DNA of 64,000 bases, taken from positions 1 through 64,000 of the forward strand of contig JAIPFF010000025.1 in NCBI GenBank assembly GCA_021736785.1, in the 5' to 3' direction. The stretch comes from Thiohalocapsa sp. (GTDB taxonomy: Bacteria > Pseudomonadota > Gammaproteobacteria > Chromatiales > Chromatiaceae). The notes beneath the pieces were generated by a model. The model ran no database searches. It saw only the letters and a list, made by a program, of their open reading frames with translations, and had not been told where the DNA came from. The position numbers and the translations under genes are program-made. Numbering within the stretch: the first letter of the stretch is position 1; each line of letters starts with the position of its first letter. Positions 31,909 through 41,373 of the stretch are shown piece after piece.

Positions 31909-32993
31909 CGGGTGAGTGAAGCCCTGTCCAGAGGAACGACGACGCTGCGCCGGCTGCGGTCCTGCACGCGGCCGACCAGTTGGCCGCAGGCCGCGGCGAT
32001 CTGGTCGCCTCGGGTCTTGCGCGTGGTGGTCACCAGACCCGAGCGAAGCAGGCGCAGCCGGAACGCCTCGATGCGCTCTGCCGGGCTGGTGCTGTAGCCG
32101 CTGCCTGCAAACGGGTTGAACGGGATCAGATTGACCTTCGACGGCGTGCCTTCCAGCAGCCTGATCAAGGCCTTGGCGTGCCGATCGCTGTCATTGACGC
32201 CGTCGAGCATGACGTACTCCCAGGTCACGCGCCGTCGCTTCTCGCCGCGCAGATAGGCGCGGCAGGCCGGGATCAACTGCTCCAGCGGGTACTTGCGATT
32301 GATCGGGACCAACTCGTCGCGCAGTGCATTGTCGGGCGCGTGCAGCGACACCGCCAGCGAGACGTCGCTGACCTCGGCGAGACGGTGAATATTCGGCACG
32401 ATGCCGGACGTGGACAGGGTCACGCGGGTCTTCGCCAGCATATACGCGAAGTCGTCCTGCATGATGTCCATCGCCTGCACCACGGCGTCGAAATTCGCCA
32501 GCGGCTCGCCCATGCCCATCATCACGATATTGGTCGGCGGGCGGCCGAGCTTGCGCGTCGCGAACCAGACCTGGCCGATGATCTCGCCGACGTCCAGGTT
32601 GCGATTGAAGCCTTGGCGCGCCGTCGCGCAGAAGCTGCAATCCAGCGCGCAGCCCACCTGCGACGACACGCACAGGGTGCTGCGCCGCTCTTCGGGGATG
32701 TAGACCGTCTCCACGCGCTGGCCGTCGGCGAGCTCGAGCACCCATTTGATGGTGCCGTCCGCGGACGGCTGCTCCTCGGCCGCCCGCGGCAGCCGCACGT
32801 GCGAGCACTGCGCGAGACGCTCGCGCAGTGCCTTGGAGAGGTCCGTCATTCGCTCGAGCTCGACCACACCGTGCTTGTGGATCCACTTGAACAGGTTGCG
32901 CCCGTGGAACGGCTTGAAGCCGAGCTCCGCGGCCAGCGCCTCGCAACCCGCGCGATCGAGGCCCATCAAGTCGATGTGTTCGGCGGCGATCAT
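31905..32993 (-). CDS. rlmN: Dual-specificity 23S rRNA/tRNA methyltransferase RlmN
   Basis: Radical [35 protein letters not shown] at 32993 ([14 protein letters not shown]). Confidence 0.97.
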   Translation of the reverse strand: MIAAEHIDLMGLDRAGCEALAAELGFKPFHGRNLFKWIHKHGVVELERMTDLSKALRERLAQCSHVRLPRAAEEQPSADGTIKWVLELADGQRVETVYIPEERRSTLCVSSQVGCALDCSFCATARQGFNRNLDVGEIIGQVWFATRKLGRPPTNIVMMGMGEPLANFDAVVQAMDIMQDDFAYMLAKTRVTLSTSGIVPNIHRLAEVSDVSLAVSLHAPDNALRDELVPINRKYPLEQLIPACRAYLRGEKRRRVTWEYVMLDGVNDSDRHAKALIRLLEGTPSKVNLIPFNPFAGSGYSTSPAERIEAFRLRLLRSGLVTTTRKTRGDQIAAACGQLVGRVQDRSRRSVVVPLDRASLTR

Positions 32994-33003
32994 GTCCGAT
33001 GGC

Positions 33004-33432
33004 TCAGCGGGTGCGGGCACAGACACCGTCGGGGAAGAAGAAGCCGATCTCGCGCTGCGCGGTCGCCGGCGCGTCGGAGCCATGCACGGCGTTTTCGGTG
33101 AAGGAGTCGGCGAAGTCTGCGCGCAGCGTCCCGGGGGCCGCATCGGCAGGGTTGGTGGCGCCCATGATCTCGCGGTTGCGGGCGATCGCGTTGTCACCTT
33201 CGAGGACCATCGCCATGCACGGGCCGGACGTCATGAAGCCGACCAGCTCCTCGAAGAAGCCCTTGCCTTGGTGCTCCGCATAGAAGGCGGTGGCCTGCTC
33301 GCGACTCAGGTGCAGCATCCGCGCGGCCACGATGCGCAGGCCGCCTTCCTCGAAACGGGTGCAGATGGCGCCGATGACGTTTTTCGCGACGGCGTTGGGC
33401 TTGATGATGGACAGGGTCTGCTCGACGGCCAT
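33004..33432 (-). CDS. ndk: Nucleoside diphosphate kinase
   Basis: [20 protein letters not shown] and active-site [16 protein letters not shown]. Confidence 0.98.
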   Translation of the reverse strand: MAVEQTLSIIKPNAVAKNVIGAICTRFEEGGLRIVAARMLHLSREQATAFYAEHQGKGFFEELVGFMTSGPCMAMVLEGDNAIARNREIMGATNPADAAPGTLRADFADSFTENAVHGSDAPATAQREIGFFFPDGVCARTR

Positions 33433-33877
33433 GATGACTCCAAAAAAGCTGTTGATGTTGATGGTTACGATTGCCGATAGACGGGAGCCCGATCCTGTCC
33501 CGCGCCGCCGAGCGGCGCCTTGTGCTGACCCGGCGCTGAAACATTGCTGACCCGGTGCTCCGCCGTGCCGGCCGCGATGGGCGTCCGGGCTGCGCCCGCT
33601 GTCGGGTGCCGCGGCAGTTGACGCCCGGTCGGACGGCGGTCACGGCGTGTGCTGGTTCACAGTTGTCTATCAGCAAACCCGCTATTTTACCCTGCCGGCG
33701 CTGTCAAGGTCTATCTCGGCGGCATTCCTTGCGCTGCCCGCCGCCGCGCGAAACCCGTTGTCGGCAAAAACCTTTCCGGCGACGGCTGCCGCGTTCGCCT
33801 TTTCGAGGCTTGCTCGTTAATCTTCCGGCTGGCGCCCATCCAGGCATACGGCATCATCGCAAAATAAGGAGACTGAC

Positions 33878-34831
33878 ATGGCCATTTTCGACGTTTTCAA
33901 CGGCGATGCCGACGGCATCTGCGCGTTGCAGCAGCTGCGGCTCTCGGAGCCCGCCGACACCGTGCTGGTGACCGGCGTCAAACGTGACATCTCGCTGCTC
34001 AAGCGCGTCGACGCGGCAGCCGGTGATCACGTCAACGCCCTCGATATCTCGTTGGACAAGAACCGCGAGCCGCTGCTCGAGCTGCTGGAGCGGGGCGTTT
34101 CCGTTCGCTACTTCGATCACCATTATCCCGGCGAGATCCCGGAGCATCCGCAATTCGACGTCCACATCGAGACGCTGCCGGACAAGGGTACCAGCCTGCT
34201 GGTGGACGATTTCCTGGACGGGGCTCAGCGGCTTTGGGCGGTCGTCGGAACCTACGGCGACAATTTCGACGACTCCGCGCGGCGGGCCGCCGAGCCGTTG
34301 CAGCTGTCGGACGACGTCTTGGCGCAACTGCGCGAGCTCGGCATTTTGATCAATTACAACGGCTACGGTGCCGCGGTCGCCGACCTGCATGTGCCGCCGG
34401 ACGAGTTATTCCGTCGCATCTCGCCCTACGCGGACCCGATGGACTTCATTCGCGGGGACGATACCTTCAAGCTGCTGCGCGATGGTTACACCGAGGACAT
34501 GACCAACGCCCGCGCCGCGCGGCCCGAGCTCGAGACCGAGCGTCATTCGGTGGTCATCCTGCCGGCGGAGAAGTGGGCTCGGCGCGTCAGCGGCGTCTAC
34601 GCCAATGACTTGGCCCAAGCCGCCCCGGGCCGTGCTCACGCGATGCTGACCCGGCTCGACGACGGCGGCTTCGTCGTCAGCGTGCGTGCACCGCTCGAGC
34701 GGCCCGAGGGCGCCGACGCCCTGTGCAGGCAGTTCGCGACGGGCGGCGGGCGTAAGGCCGCGGCGGGCATCAACAATTTGCCCGACGCCGAGCTGGACAA
34801 CTTCGTCAAGGCGTTCTCCGAGGCCTTCTGA
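33878..34831 (+). CDS. DHH-family phosphoesterase
   Basis: FNGDADGICALQQL; ALDISLDKN; YFDHHYPGEIP; C-terminal GGGRKAAAGIN (DHHA1-like). Confidence 0.85.
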   Translation: MAIFDVFNGDADGICALQQLRLSEPADTVLVTGVKRDISLLKRVDAAAGDHVNALDISLDKNREPLLELLERGVSVRYFDHHYPGEIPEHPQFDVHIETLPDKGTSLLVDDFLDGAQRLWAVVGTYGDNFDDSARRAAEPLQLSDDVLAQLRELGILINYNGYGAAVADLHVPPDELFRRISPYADPMDFIRGDDTFKLLRDGYTEDMTNARAARPELETERHSVVILPAEKWARRVSGVYANDLAQAAPGRAHAMLTRLDDGGFVVSVRAPLERPEGADALCRQFATGGGRKAAAGINNLPDAELDNFVKAFSEAF

Positions 34832-35033
34832 GCCGGCTCCGGCCGGGCTGAGCGCGCCGCCCGGCGCGCGGCCGGCACCATCGCGCTTTGCCGTGCCGGT
34901 CGGCGGCGCCGATTCGGGCCGCTGACGGGCCGGTCGGGAACTGGTCGAGCCTGGTCGCGGACTGCTCGGGGACCGGCCGCGTCCGTGGGGGCAGCCGCGC
35001 CGAGCGGCGACACCGCTGCCGTTGCGGTGCGCG

Positions 35034-36149
35034 TCAGTCGAACAGCGACATCTGCAGTCCCGGCAGCTTCGGCGGGCGGAAGTGGTCCGTGGTCAGCGGC
35101 CAGCCGCTATCCCGGCGAGCAAGGCCATGGCGGCGCAGCGCAAGCGAGAGGCGCTGCTGCAACAAGTCGGCAACGGCGCCGGTGCCGGTCATCCGCGCGC
35201 CGAAGCGCGGATCGTTCAAGCGTCCGCCCCGGCACTGGCGGATCAGCCCCAGCACTTTATCGGCCCGCTGCGGATAGTGGCCGCGCAGCCAGTCCTCGAA
35301 CAATCCGGCCACCTCGTGCGGCAGCCTGATCAACAGCGCGCCGGCGCGTGTCGCGCCGGCATTGGATGCCGCCTCGATGATCCGCTCGAGCTCCGCGTCG
35401 GTCAGGCCCGGTATCAGAGGCGACACCAGCACCCCGACCGGCACACCGGCTGCCGCCAGCTCCGACAGCGCATGCAGCCGCCTTCGCGGCGTGCTGGCGC
35501 GCGGCTCGAGCCGGCGGGCGAGCTCCGCATCCAGCGCCGTGATCGAGATCTGCACGGCGGCCAGGCCGCGCGCGGCCATGTCGTGCAACAGGTCGATGTC
35601 GCGCAGCACAAGCGACGATTTGGTCGTGATCACGGTGGGATGTCCGCACTCGGACAAGACCTCCAGCAGGCTGCGGGTGGTGCCCAGACGCCGCTCGATC
35701 GGTTGGTACGGGTCGGTGTTGGCACCCAGCACCAGCGTCTCCGGCCGGTAGTCCGGGGCCGCCAGCTCGCGACGCAGCTGCTCGGCGGCCTGCGGTTTGT
35801 GGAAAAGCCGGCGCTCGAAGTCGAGCCCCGGCGACAGGCCGAGCCAGGCGTGGGTCGGGCGGGCGTAACAGTAGATACAGCCGTGCTCGCAGCCGCGGTA
35901 GGGATTGACGCTGCGATCGAACGGGATGTCCGGCGATGCGTTGCGGCTGATGACGGTTCGGCTGCGGTCTACGCCGAGCTCGGTGCGCAGCGCCGTTGCG
36001 GGAAAATCGGGATCATCATCGCGCGGCTTGGACCAGCCGTCGTCGACGGCCGCGCGGGTGTGCTCGGCGTATCGGCAGTCGGGGTTGCCGAGGGCGCCGC
36101 GCCCGCGTAGGCGCCGTCGTTGTTCGGTGTTGTCGGTGTCGGTGGGCAT
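35034..36149 (-). CDS. PA0069-type radical SAM protein (SplB-like)
   Basis: NPYRGCEHGCIYCYARPTHAWLGLSPGLDFE; ITTKSSLVLRDIDLL; GVLVSPLIPGLTDAELE. Confidence 0.88.
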   Translation of the reverse strand: MPTDTDNTEQRRRLRGRGALGNPDCRYAEHTRAAVDDGWSKPRDDDPDFPATALRTELGVDRSRTVISRNASPDIPFDRSVNPYRGCEHGCIYCYARPTHAWLGLSPGLDFERRLFHKPQAAEQLRRELAAPDYRPETLVLGANTDPYQPIERRLGTTRSLLEVLSECGHPTVITTKSSLVLRDIDLLHDMAARGLAAVQISITALDAELARRLEPRASTPRRRLHALSELAAAGVPVGVLVSPLIPGLTDAELERIIEAASNAGATRAGALLIRLPHEVAGLFEDWLRGHYPQRADKVLGLIRQCRGGRLNDPRFGARMTGTGAVADLLQQRLSLALRRHGLARRDSGWPLTTDHFRPPKLPGLQMSLFD

Positions 36150-36223
36150 CGGAGTGCTTATCCGGGCTGCATTGGCTATAGTCTGGCGGTCATGGCGGAA
36201 TGCAACCACCGGAGGTTCGCGAG

Positions 36224-36811
36224 ATGGCAGCGAAGAAGATCCTGATGTTGGTCGGAGATTATGTCGAAGACTACGAAGTCATGGTCCCGTTCCAGATTCT
36301 GACCATGGTCGGGCATACCGTGCATGCAGTCTGTCCCGACAAACGGGCCGGGGACAGCGTGCGTACGGCCGTCCACGACTTCGAGGGCGATCAGACCTAC
36401 AGCGAGAAGCCCGGTCACAACTTCGCGCTGAATGCGACTTTCGACGAAGTCGACGTGGAGCGCTACGACGCACTGGTGATTCCGGGCGGCCGCGCGCCGG
36501 AGTATCTTCGTCTCAATGCGCGCGTCATCGAGATGGTGCGCCACTTCTCCGAGCAAGCCAAGCCGATCGCGTCGATCTGTCACGGACAGCAGATTCTGGT
36601 CGCCGCCGGCGTGCTCGAGGGGATGACCTGCACCGCTTACCCGTCGATCCGGCCGGACATCGAAATGGCCGGCGGCAGTTGGCACGAGGTGGCGGAAACC
36701 TTCGCCAATGCCCACACCCACGGGATGCTGGTGACTGCGCCCGCTTGGCCGGCGCATCCGGAGTGGATGCGCCAGTTCCTCGACGTGCTCGGCAGCCGTA
36801 TCGAGCCTTGA
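36224..36811 (+). CDS. DJ-1/PfpI-family protein
   Basis: [50 protein letters not shown] nucleophile elbow. GGAGG RBS before the ATG at 36224. Confidence 0.92.
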   Translation: MAAKKILMLVGDYVEDYEVMVPFQILTMVGHTVHAVCPDKRAGDSVRTAVHDFEGDQTYSEKPGHNFALNATFDEVDVERYDALVIPGGRAPEYLRLNARVIEMVRHFSEQAKPIASICHGQQILVAAGVLEGMTCTAYPSIRPDIEMAGGSWHEVAETFANAHTHGMLVTAPAWPAHPEWMRQFLDVLGSRIEP

Positions 36812-36896
36812 GGCCGGTCGCGCCTCGAGCTTGATTGCGCGCGGGCCCGCCGTCGATTCGCTTATCCGTTCAGCCCGACTCAGTCCGACCGTCGTC

Positions 36897-37337
36897 ATGG
36901 AGCACCGCGTTTTCGTCTACGGCACCCTGCTGCGGGGCGAGGTGAACCACCACCTGCTGGAAGACGCCCGCTGTTGCGGGCCTCATCGCACCGAGCCGCG
37001 CTTTACGCTGTTCGCGCTGGGCGCTTATCCGGGCGTCGTCGACGGCGGAAATACCGCCGTCGTCGGCGAGGTCTATGTGGTCAACGAGATTCAGCTGCTG
37101 CGCCTCGACCGGCTCGAAGACTACCCGCGTCTGTACGATCGCCGCCTGATCGCCACCCCTTACGGCCGCGCCTGGCTCTACCTGTATCGAGGCCGCGTAC
37201 GCGACCGGCACGCCATCCGCGGCGGCGACTGGCGCTGCCACGCGCGGCGGCGAGCGCGCGGTCCGGGCGACGCGCGCCGCCGCGATGACGACGGCGGGGG
37301 TCGGAGCCGGCGCAGGCGTTTCTCGCTTTACGGGTGA
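36897..37337 (+). CDS. Gamma-glutamylcyclotransferase-like (AIG2/GGACT) protein with an Arg-rich C-terminal tail
   Basis: VFVYGTLLRGEVNHHLLEDARCCG; YPGVVDGGNTAVVGEVYVV; LDRLEDYPRLYDRR. Confidence 0.85.
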   Translation: MEHRVFVYGTLLRGEVNHHLLEDARCCGPHRTEPRFTLFALGAYPGVVDGGNTAVVGEVYVVNEIQLLRLDRLEDYPRLYDRRLIATPYGRAWLYLYRGRVRDRHAIRGGDWRCHARRRARGPGDARRRDDDGGGRSRRRRFSLYG

Positions 37338-37393
37338 CGCATCCGCGCCACCCGTCAGTCGTCCCCAGGGACCGCACTCACCGGAGAATCCGC

Positions 37394-37855
37394 ATGTCCG
37401 AACAAGGCCGCTTTACGATCCACCTGGATCAGCAGGAGGATTATCAGATCAACGTGCGTTTCGACTGGAAGCGCGCCGCCGATCTGCTGATGGACGAGCC
37501 GCCTCCGCTCGGCGAGACGTCCGGGCCCAACGCCTCGCGACTGCTGGCCGCGGCCGCCGCCAACTGCCTCTCCGCGAGCCTGCTCTACTGCTTGTCGAAG
37601 GACGAGCCGCCGGCAAACAGCCTGCGCGCCGAGGCCACCTGCATCGTCGTGCGAAATGACAAGAAACGCCTTCGCATCGGCGGCCTCGAGGTCAAGCTGA
37701 TCGTCGGCGACGCATTGACTTCCTCGCGGCGCTTCGAGCGCTGCAAAGACTTGTTCGAAGATTTCTGCGTCGTCTCCGCCAGTATCCGCGAGGGCATTCC
37801 GATCGCGGTGACTGTCGAAGACGAGGGCGGCAACGTGCTGCACAGCGCGCAATAA
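37394..37855 (+). CDS. OsmC-family protein
   Basis: DEPPPLGETSGPNASRLLAAAAANCLSASLLYCL; RCKDLFEDFCVVSASIREGIPIAVTVED. Confidence 0.85.
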   Translation: MSEQGRFTIHLDQQEDYQINVRFDWKRAADLLMDEPPPLGETSGPNASRLLAAAAANCLSASLLYCLSKDEPPANSLRAEATCIVVRNDKKRLRIGGLEVKLIVGDALTSSRRFERCKDLFEDFCVVSASIREGIPIAVTVEDEGGNVLHSAQ

Positions 37856-37906
37856 CGGGCGCTGCACGGGCCCGCCGCATCATCCGCGCCGCCGCGCCGC
37901 TTAGCC

Positions 37907-38701
37907 ATGCCGCCCCCGATCGAGCATTCCTCGCCGGCCCCGGTCCGCGTGCTGGACGTGCACTCGCCCGCCGATCTGGAGTCGGTATTGGCGGCGGTCG
38001 TGCCGACGACGCCGCGGCCGGTGCTGGTGCTGGTGGGCGGCGCCTCGGGACTGGCGCCGGAGGTCGCTCGACGCCTTCTCGACTGCTTTCGGGTGCGGCT
38101 TTGTCCGTTGCTCGAGCGGCTCGGTGCCGTCGTCGTCGACGGCGGCACCGATGCCGGCGTAATGAAGGTCATCGCCCTTGCGCGGCAGCAAGCGGCAGCC
38201 CGCTTTGCGCTGCTCGGTGTGGCTGCTCGCGGCACGCTGGCGGATCCGGCCGCGGATGAACGGACCGAGGCCCGCCCGGGGCAGGCACGGCCCGAGCCTC
38301 GTCACGACGCGCTGCTGCGTGTACCCGGTGATGCCTGGGGTGACGAGATCCCGTGGATGAACCGGGTCGCGGGCATGCTCGCCCGAGATGCACCGTCGGT
38401 GACGCTGGTCGCCGGCGGCGGCGGTGTCACCCTGCTGGACGTGCAGGCGAGTTTGGGGCAGGGGCGGGCGGTCCTTGCGCTGGCCGGCAGCGGCGGCGTC
38501 GCCGATCGCTTGGCCGCGGCCGCCCTGGATGCCCGAGCCCCGGCGGATCTGCCGTTCGTGCCGTTGCTGATCCATGCCGTGGCGGCCGACGACGGCTGGG
38601 CCGCACTCGAGGTCTGCCTCGGGGAGTCGCTGGGGGGCGGGGTTGCCGCGGACGGGGCAGCATCGGCGCCGGTTGCGCCGGCGGGGCGAAACGTTTGCTG
38701 A
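37907..38701 (+). CDS. SLOG-superfamily LSDAT (TRPM-type, prokaryotic) nucleotide-sensing domain protein
   Basis: LVGGASGLAPEVA; GAVVVDGGTDAGVMKVIALAR; FALLGVAARGTL; RVPGDAWGDEIPWMNRVAGMLA; SVTLVAGGGGVTLLDVQASLGQGRAVLALAGSGGVADRLA, in the expected LSDAT order. Confidence 0.78.
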   Translation: MPPPIEHSSPAPVRVLDVHSPADLESVLAAVVPTTPRPVLVLVGGASGLAPEVARRLLDCFRVRLCPLLERLGAVVVDGGTDAGVMKVIALARQQAAARFALLGVAARGTLADPAADERTEARPGQARPEPRHDALLRVPGDAWGDEIPWMNRVAGMLARDAPSVTLVAGGGGVTLLDVQASLGQGRAVLALAGSGGVADRLAAAALDARAPADLPFVPLLIHAVAADDGWAALEVCLGESLGGGVAADGAASAPVAPAGRNVC

Positions 38702-40419
38702 TTCGCCGCTCCGTGCTCGTCTGCGGCGCCGGCCCGCTGGCCGACGAGGTGGAGTCCGCGATGCGCCGCGGCCCGCGCCGCGTCGAGCGCATCTACGACG
38801 GCGCCCGCCTGGCCGCCGGCCGCGGGCGCTGGGCGGCCGTGCTGCTGGCTGGCCGGCTGGATGTCGACGCAGTGGCACCGGCGCTGGCGGTGCTGCGGGA
38901 GCGCCGACGTCCGCCGCGGGTGCTCGCACTCGGGACCGCGCTGCATCCGCCGCCGCTGCCGGCGAGCGACGATACCGACGCTCCGCCCGCCGCAAGCATC
39001 GACCTGGAGCGCCGAGCCGCGCGTATGCTGCTGCATCGCTGGCCGTTGCACCTGGGCGCCGATCCGGCGTTCGGCCAAGACATCCATGTCGTGATCGCCG
39101 GTGCCGGCGCCCTCGCCCGGGCCCTGCTGCCGCAAGTTCTGCGGGTGGCGCACTACAGCGAGCGTCCGCCGACGGTGACCGTTCTCGACGAGGACGCGGC
39201 GGTTAGGGAACACGACTTCTCGCGAGACTATCCTCAAGCGCACCGGTTCAGCCGGCTGCGCTTCCGGCCGCCGCGCGAGGCGGCGCTGTCCGGCGAGGCG
39301 CCGGTGACCGGCGTGTTTGTCTGCGACGGAGATGCGCGCAAAGGGACGGAGTCGGCGCTGCGGCTGCGCGATCGGATCGCCGAGGAGCAGGGGGCGTCGC
39401 CGCCGATCCTGCTCGACATCGGCAATGCCGTCGCGACCGGCGAGCTGGCCGATTGGGACGGTCAGATTATTCCGGTCGCCTGGCGGCGCATGGTGCTCTC
39501 TCAGCAGGCGTTGCTCGACGATCACGACGATGACTTGGCTCGGGTCATTCACGCACACTATCGCGACACCACCGCCGCTCAAGGCCGCGACCCGTCGGCA
39601 GAGCCCGCGGGGCGCCCGTGGGAGACGTTGGCGGAGCCCTATCGCGACGCCAACCGCCATCAGGCCGACCACCTCCTGGCCAAGCTCGCCGTCACCGACT
39701 GCCGTGCCGTGCCCGAGGAACTGGTCGAATCGTTCGCGTTCGCGCCGACCGAGATCGAGCGACTGGCGATCATCGAGCACGCACGCTGGGCCGCGGACCG
39801 CTATCTGGCCGGCTGGCGCTATGCACCGCAGCGCGACAACGCACGCAAGCATCATCCGCAACTCATCCCCTACGACGCGCTTTCCGGGCCGATGAAAGAC
39901 CTCGACCGGTTCGCCGTTCGGCTGGTGCCTGCGCTGCTGGCGCGCTCCGGGCTCGGAATCGTGCGCATGCTGATTGTCGCGGTGCGCGGGCCGGGACCCG
40001 GCGAGGGCCGCCTGCGGGGGCTGTCTGACCAAGTGCTGGCGCGGCTGCGGGCGCGCTACCCCGACCGCGGGCTGATCATCGCCTCCGACCTCGAAGATGC
40101 GGCGTCGCGCGCCTTTGCGCGGCGCGCGCTGGAGCATTTCGGTGCCGGGCTGTTCTTGTTGAGCACGCGTCCTTTGCAAGCGCAGCTGGCGGCGCAAGCT
40201 TCAGCCGACGCGCGCATGGAGCTGCTCGCGCTCGCGGCACGTGCCGAGCGGCGCATCGACGTCGACGGGGTCGAGGGACTCGCGCGCTGGATGGCCGCGC
40301 GGGCCGAGATCCTGGTCGAGCTCGGCACAGCCGGCCGCGGCGGCGTGCCGGCCGGGCAGCCGCGAAAACGTGTGCATGTCGATCCCGACCGCGGAGCCGA
40401 CTGGAATTTCGAGTACTGA
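38695..40419 (+). CDS. Tandem Rossmann (TrkA-N-like)-RyR domain protein with a possible C-terminal SLOG-like domain
   Basis: VLVCGAGPLADEVE and HVVIAGAGALARALLPQVL Rossmann motifs; RyR-type LAEPYRDANRHQADHLLAKLA...EIERLAIIEHARWAADRYLAGWRYAPQRDNARKHHPQLIPYDALSGPMKDLDRFAV. Start uncertain: TTG 38695 overlapping the upstream stop, or GTG 38713. Confidence 0.78.
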   Translation: MLIRRSVLVCGAGPLADEVESAMRRGPRRVERIYDGARLAAGRGRWAAVLLAGRLDVDAVAPALAVLRERRRPPRVLALGTALHPPPLPASDDTDAPPAASIDLERRAARMLLHRWPLHLGADPAFGQDIHVVIAGAGALARALLPQVLRVAHYSERPPTVTVLDEDAAVREHDFSRDYPQAHRFSRLRFRPPREAALSGEAPVTGVFVCDGDARKGTESALRLRDRIAEEQGASPPILLDIGNAVATGELADWDGQIIPVAWRRMVLSQQALLDDHDDDLARVIHAHYRDTTAAQGRDPSAEPAGRPWETLAEPYRDANRHQADHLLAKLAVTDCRAVPEELVESFAFAPTEIERLAIIEHARWAADRYLAGWRYAPQRDNARKHHPQLIPYDALSGPMKDLDRFAVRLVPALLARSGLGIVRMLIVAVRGPGPGEGRLRGLSDQVLARLRARYPDRGLIIASDLEDAASRAFARRALEHFGAGLFLLSTRPLQAQLAAQASADARMELLALAARAERRIDVDGVEGLARWMAARAEILVELGTAGRGGVPAGQPRKRVHVDPDRGADWNFEY

Positions 40420-40440
40420 GGGGATCTGATCTGGGCGGGC

Positions 40441-40500
40441 GGAGTTTGGCGGAGTTTGGCGGAGTTTGGCGGAGTTTGGCGGAGTTTGGCGGAGTTTGGC
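40441..40500. repeat. Tandem 10-bp repeat GGAGTTTGGC, six perfect copies, with degenerate copies to about 40530
   Basis: Directly visible in the sequence 22 bp downstream of the RyR gene stop. Confidence 0.98.
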
Positions 40501-40663
40501 GTGGTTTGGCGGAGTTGTGCGGGTTTGGGCGGGGCTGAGAGGGCAGCGGCCGGGGGGGGGCGCCCGAGCGCCGCCGCGCTTGCCGGGAGAGACCATGCTT
40601 ACCGCGTTGGTTTAGAATCCCGTCTTACGCCGATGCCGAAACCGGACTTGTCGCCGATCAGCC

Positions 40664-41257
40664 ATGCCCAGAGTCGATACCGACACCTTCTACCGCAATT
40701 CCCTCGCGACCTACGGCAACAATGCCGAGGGCGTGCATTGGAATTCCACGCAATGCCAGCAGGTGCGATTCGCCGCGATCCGCGGCTTTCTGCCGGCCGA
40801 CCTGTCCGCGCTGACGCTGGTCGACGTCGGTTGCGGCCTGGGTGATCTGTATGGTTTTCTGCTCGGCCAGGGCGATCTCCCCGGACGCTATATCGGCATC
40901 GATGTGGTCGAGCCCATGGTCGCGCTCGCGCGCGAGCGCACCGGCTGCGAGATCCTGCATCGCGACGTCCTCTCCGACCCGTTGCCGGACGGCGATTACT
41001 ACCTGTGCAGCGGCGCGATGAACACCCTGACCCGCGAGGAAACGGAGCAGTTCCTGCGGCGCTGCTTCGACGCTGCCGGCCGTGGCCTGGTATTCAACCT
41101 CCTCAAAGGCAAGCCGCGGCCCGGCGCCTTCAATCACTACCTGCCGGAAGATCTATATCCGTTGGCGGCGTCCCTCGGCGTCGAGCCGCGCTTCACCGAT
41201 GACTACCTGCACGCCGACTTCACGATGGCTTTCGAGCGGCGGCCGGCGCGCCGGTAA
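40664..41257 (+). CDS. Class I SAM-dependent methyltransferase
   Basis: LVDVGCGLGDLYGFLLGQGDLPGRYIGIDVVEPMVALARER. Confidence 0.85.
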   Translation: MPRVDTDTFYRNSLATYGNNAEGVHWNSTQCQQVRFAAIRGFLPADLSALTLVDVGCGLGDLYGFLLGQGDLPGRYIGIDVVEPMVALARERTGCEILHRDVLSDPLPDGDYYLCSGAMNTLTREETEQFLRRCFDAAGRGLVFNLLKGKPRPGAFNHYLPEDLYPLAASLGVEPRFTDDYLHADFTMAFERRPARR

Positions 41258-41373
41258 CGCAACCCGCGGGCGCGTATCGGGTTAAAGACCACGCGCGCCG
41301 GGAGGGAAACTGCGATGCCCAAGGGGATCTGCTAGACTCCCCGCCACTGCAAGCAAGACTGAAGGATTTGCTC

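Noticed and set aside
38302-40197. 631-aa minus-strand ORF antisense to the LSDAT/RyR genes
   Set aside because: Arg/Gln/His-rich translation typical of antisense frames in high-GC DNA; the plus-strand ORFs show clear domains.
40441-40500. CRISPR array
   Set aside because: Units are contiguous 10-mers with no spacers and no cas genes nearby.
40201-40596. Minus-strand ORF with PPNSAKLRQT repeats
   Set aside because: Product of translating the 10-bp tandem repeat and antisense to the RyR gene; no independent coding evidence.
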